NCBI RefSeq assembly: GCF_013283875.1 | Contig: NZ_CP054139.1 | Coordinates: 3,658,001 to 3,722,000, forward strand | Direction of reading: 5' to 3' | Length of the DNA stretch: 64,000 nt | Origin: Mucilaginibacter mali | GTDB lineage: Bacteria > Bacteroidota > Bacteroidia > Sphingobacteriales > Sphingobacteriaceae | Shown: piece by piece, positions 63,021-64,000 of the stretch | How the letters are laid out: each line of letters begins with the position of its first letter | Numbering within the stretch: the first letter of the stretch is position 1 | Translations under genes and position numbers: made by a program | The notes under the pieces: generated by a model | Databases searched by the model: none | What the model saw: only the letters and a program-made list of their open reading frames with translations | Told to the model about the DNA's origin: nothing

Positions 63021-63701
63021 TTATTTATTTACCCTAACCACAAATTCATTAAAGCCGTAATCGTGCAGGGGCGCCAGGATATTTACAATGGCGTTTTTTG
63101 TTTTGATATTCACGGCATTGGTATTGGCGTTCTCCCAGTACTTCTCGAAAATCGACCCTTTGGGATCGCTGAAAATAACAGCCTGCGGCCCGCCGCCTAC
63201 AAAGCCCGAGGCGTTTAGCTTATTGTACTGCACGTGCATGGGATAGGCATATTTAATGCTATTGATATTCAACCCGTCGGCAAATGGCGCGTAACTGTCG
63301 GTTGTCCTGATATCCCTTAAGATGTACCTTGTTGTCAGCACGTCCAGTTCATTCAGGTCGCAATCCTTCAGGTACATTACCTGTTTACCCTGCGCCTTAC
63401 GCTCGATGTTCAGGTTTTTGATAGCCGCCTGGAAACTTTGGTTGGTTGGCGCGAACAGGGTTATATTTTTGGTGCTCAGCGAATCCTTCAGGGCCGGCAG
63501 CCTGTCCAATACAACCAGTAAGGAGTCGAATGTGCCTTTTTGCGCCTGGAGATATTGTAGCGCGGTGCCGTCAAATTCCTTCACCTTATTTTCGTAGTCG
63601 TAATAGATGGAGTCCTTTTTGCAAGCGGTAGCTACCGAAAGGATGATCAACACCAGGGCCGACCATTTCGAAAAGCGCTTTATATTTTTATTTCTCATCA
63701 T
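63021..63701 (-). CDS. Fasciclin-domain lipoprotein, copy 2
   Basis: 226 residues; the lipobox ends SVATAC. One fasciclin-like domain: ITLFAPTNQSFQAAIKNLNI, DLNELDVLTTRYILRDIRTT, and the end AIVNILAPLHDYGFNEFVVR. It resembles copy 1 (56474-57253) in plan and opening (CKKDSIYYDYENKVKEFDG), so the locus holds two such proteins on either side of the SusC/SusD pair. Possibly an adhesin. It lies 26 bases after the partial SusD gene. Confidence 0.85.
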   Translation of the reverse strand: MMRNKNIKRFSKWSALVLIILSVATACKKDSIYYDYENKVKEFDGTALQYLQAQKGTFDSLLVVLDRLPALKDSLSTKNITLFAPTNQSFQAAIKNLNIERKAQGKQVMYLKDCDLNELDVLTTRYILRDIRTTDSYAPFADGLNINSIKYAYPMHVQYNKLNASGFVGGGPQAVIFSDPKGSIFEKYWENANTNAVNIKTKNAIVNILAPLHDYGFNEFVVRVNK

Positions 63702-63727
63702 GTTATCGTTTAAAAAATTGCCGGTAA

Positions 63728-64000
63728 TTAATTCCAGTATGGATTTTGTTTGATGGATGGATCCGCGCTCAGGATATCTTTAGACACCGGCCAGTAAATG
63801 CCATCGTTGCTTAGCAGGGCATTAAAAGCAGGGTTATTCTTCTTGATACGGTTAAGTCTTACCAGGTCATACCATCTCCATCCCTCGCCCATCAATTCTC
63901 TCCGGCGTTCAGCAAAAATGGCGTTGATCACATCGGCCGATGAAGTAGACTGGAATGGGGTGATACCACGCAAACTTGAGGCCCGGTTAAGTGTAGCTAT
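63728..64000 (-). CDS. SusD/RagB-family lipoprotein, C-terminal end (5' end beyond the window)
   Basis: The frame is open to the last base of the window; the part present is the last 90 residues. The end INAIFAERRRELMGEGWRWY and DLVRLNRIKKNNPAFNALLS, closing SIKQNPYWN, is the usual C-terminal SusD segment (the RxxELxxEGxRxxDL motif). It indicates that a second SusC/SusD pair lies immediately outside the window and may share this operon. Confidence 0.93.
   Translation of the reverse strand: MATLNRASSLRGITPFQSTSSADVINAIFAERRRELMGEGWRWYDLVRLNRIKKNNPAFNALLSNDGIYWPVSKDILSADPSIKQNPYWN

Noticed and set aside
1..64000. tRNA, rRNA, IS elements, integrases or phage genes
   Set aside because: None recognised: no transposase or integrase motifs in any frame with support, and no cloverleaf or rRNA-like sequence was noticed by eye.

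Overview
The window looks like a chromosomal segment of a Bacteroidota bacterium, most likely a Sphingobacteriaceae member of the Mucilaginibacter/Pedobacter type (inferred from gene content, not from a marker gene). The evidence is SusC/SusD pairs, a FecR/ECF-sigma regulatory pair, many Cys-lipoproteins of the form SCKK, DUF5007/DUF5008/DUF4983-type surface proteins, TAnnTTTG-like -7 boxes and few Shine-Dalgarno sequences.

Layout. (1) 1-6398, minus strand: end of a glycan or siderophore uptake locus, with sigma factor, FecR anti-sigma, a SusC transporter with an STN signalling domain, and a SusD cut by the window edge. (2) 6849-18392: a type II secretion / type IV pilus-like machine in two divergent operons. 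The minus operon holds an FN3 lipoprotein, a GspC/PilP-like protein, a YwqK/MORN-like protein, a GspK-like protein, two pseudopilins and GspF. The plus operon holds GspG, a minimal prepilin peptidase, GspE, the secretin GspD, and GspL- and GspM-like proteins. All four pilin-like proteins carry Ala, not Gly, before the predicted cleavage site. (3) 18486-32295, plus strand, directly behind the secretion operon: five paralogous exported fibre-like proteins sharing one C-terminal domain, then two giant YD-repeat/RHS-type proteins. The second RHS protein ends in a variable AT-rich tip resembling SleB-type cell wall hydrolases and is followed one base later by a small exported protein, a candidate immunity factor. 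(4) 32418-34226: terminator, a broken XRE regulator, then an ArsR regulator with two near-identical palindromic operators, an SRPBCC protein and a VOC-fold protein, closed by a long terminator hairpin. (5) 34304-64000: a large polysaccharide/glycoprotein utilisation locus on the minus strand, interrupted only by a divergent LacI regulator. It encodes sulfatase, GH95-like, two M60 (mucinase-type) peptidases, GH27, GH2, a large multidomain GH31, two phosphodiesterase-fold/LamG lipoproteins, a DUF5008/delta-60 propeller protein, two fasciclin lipoproteins, DUF5007, one complete SusC/SusD pair and the end of another SusD.

How the parts fit. The LacI gene and the GH31 operon share an intergenic region with two CAAACGTTTG palindromes, so the glycosidases are probably repressed until a sugar signal arrives. 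M60 peptidases, sulfatase, fucosidase-like, alpha- and beta-galactosidase activities together suggest an O-glycosylated, partly sulfated glycoprotein or mucilage as substrate. The most unusual region is the T2SS-like cluster followed by Sec-signal-bearing fibre proteins and an RHS toxin/immunity-like pair, which may be one secretion system with its cargo. No rRNA, tRNA, CRISPR array, IS element or phage module was seen.
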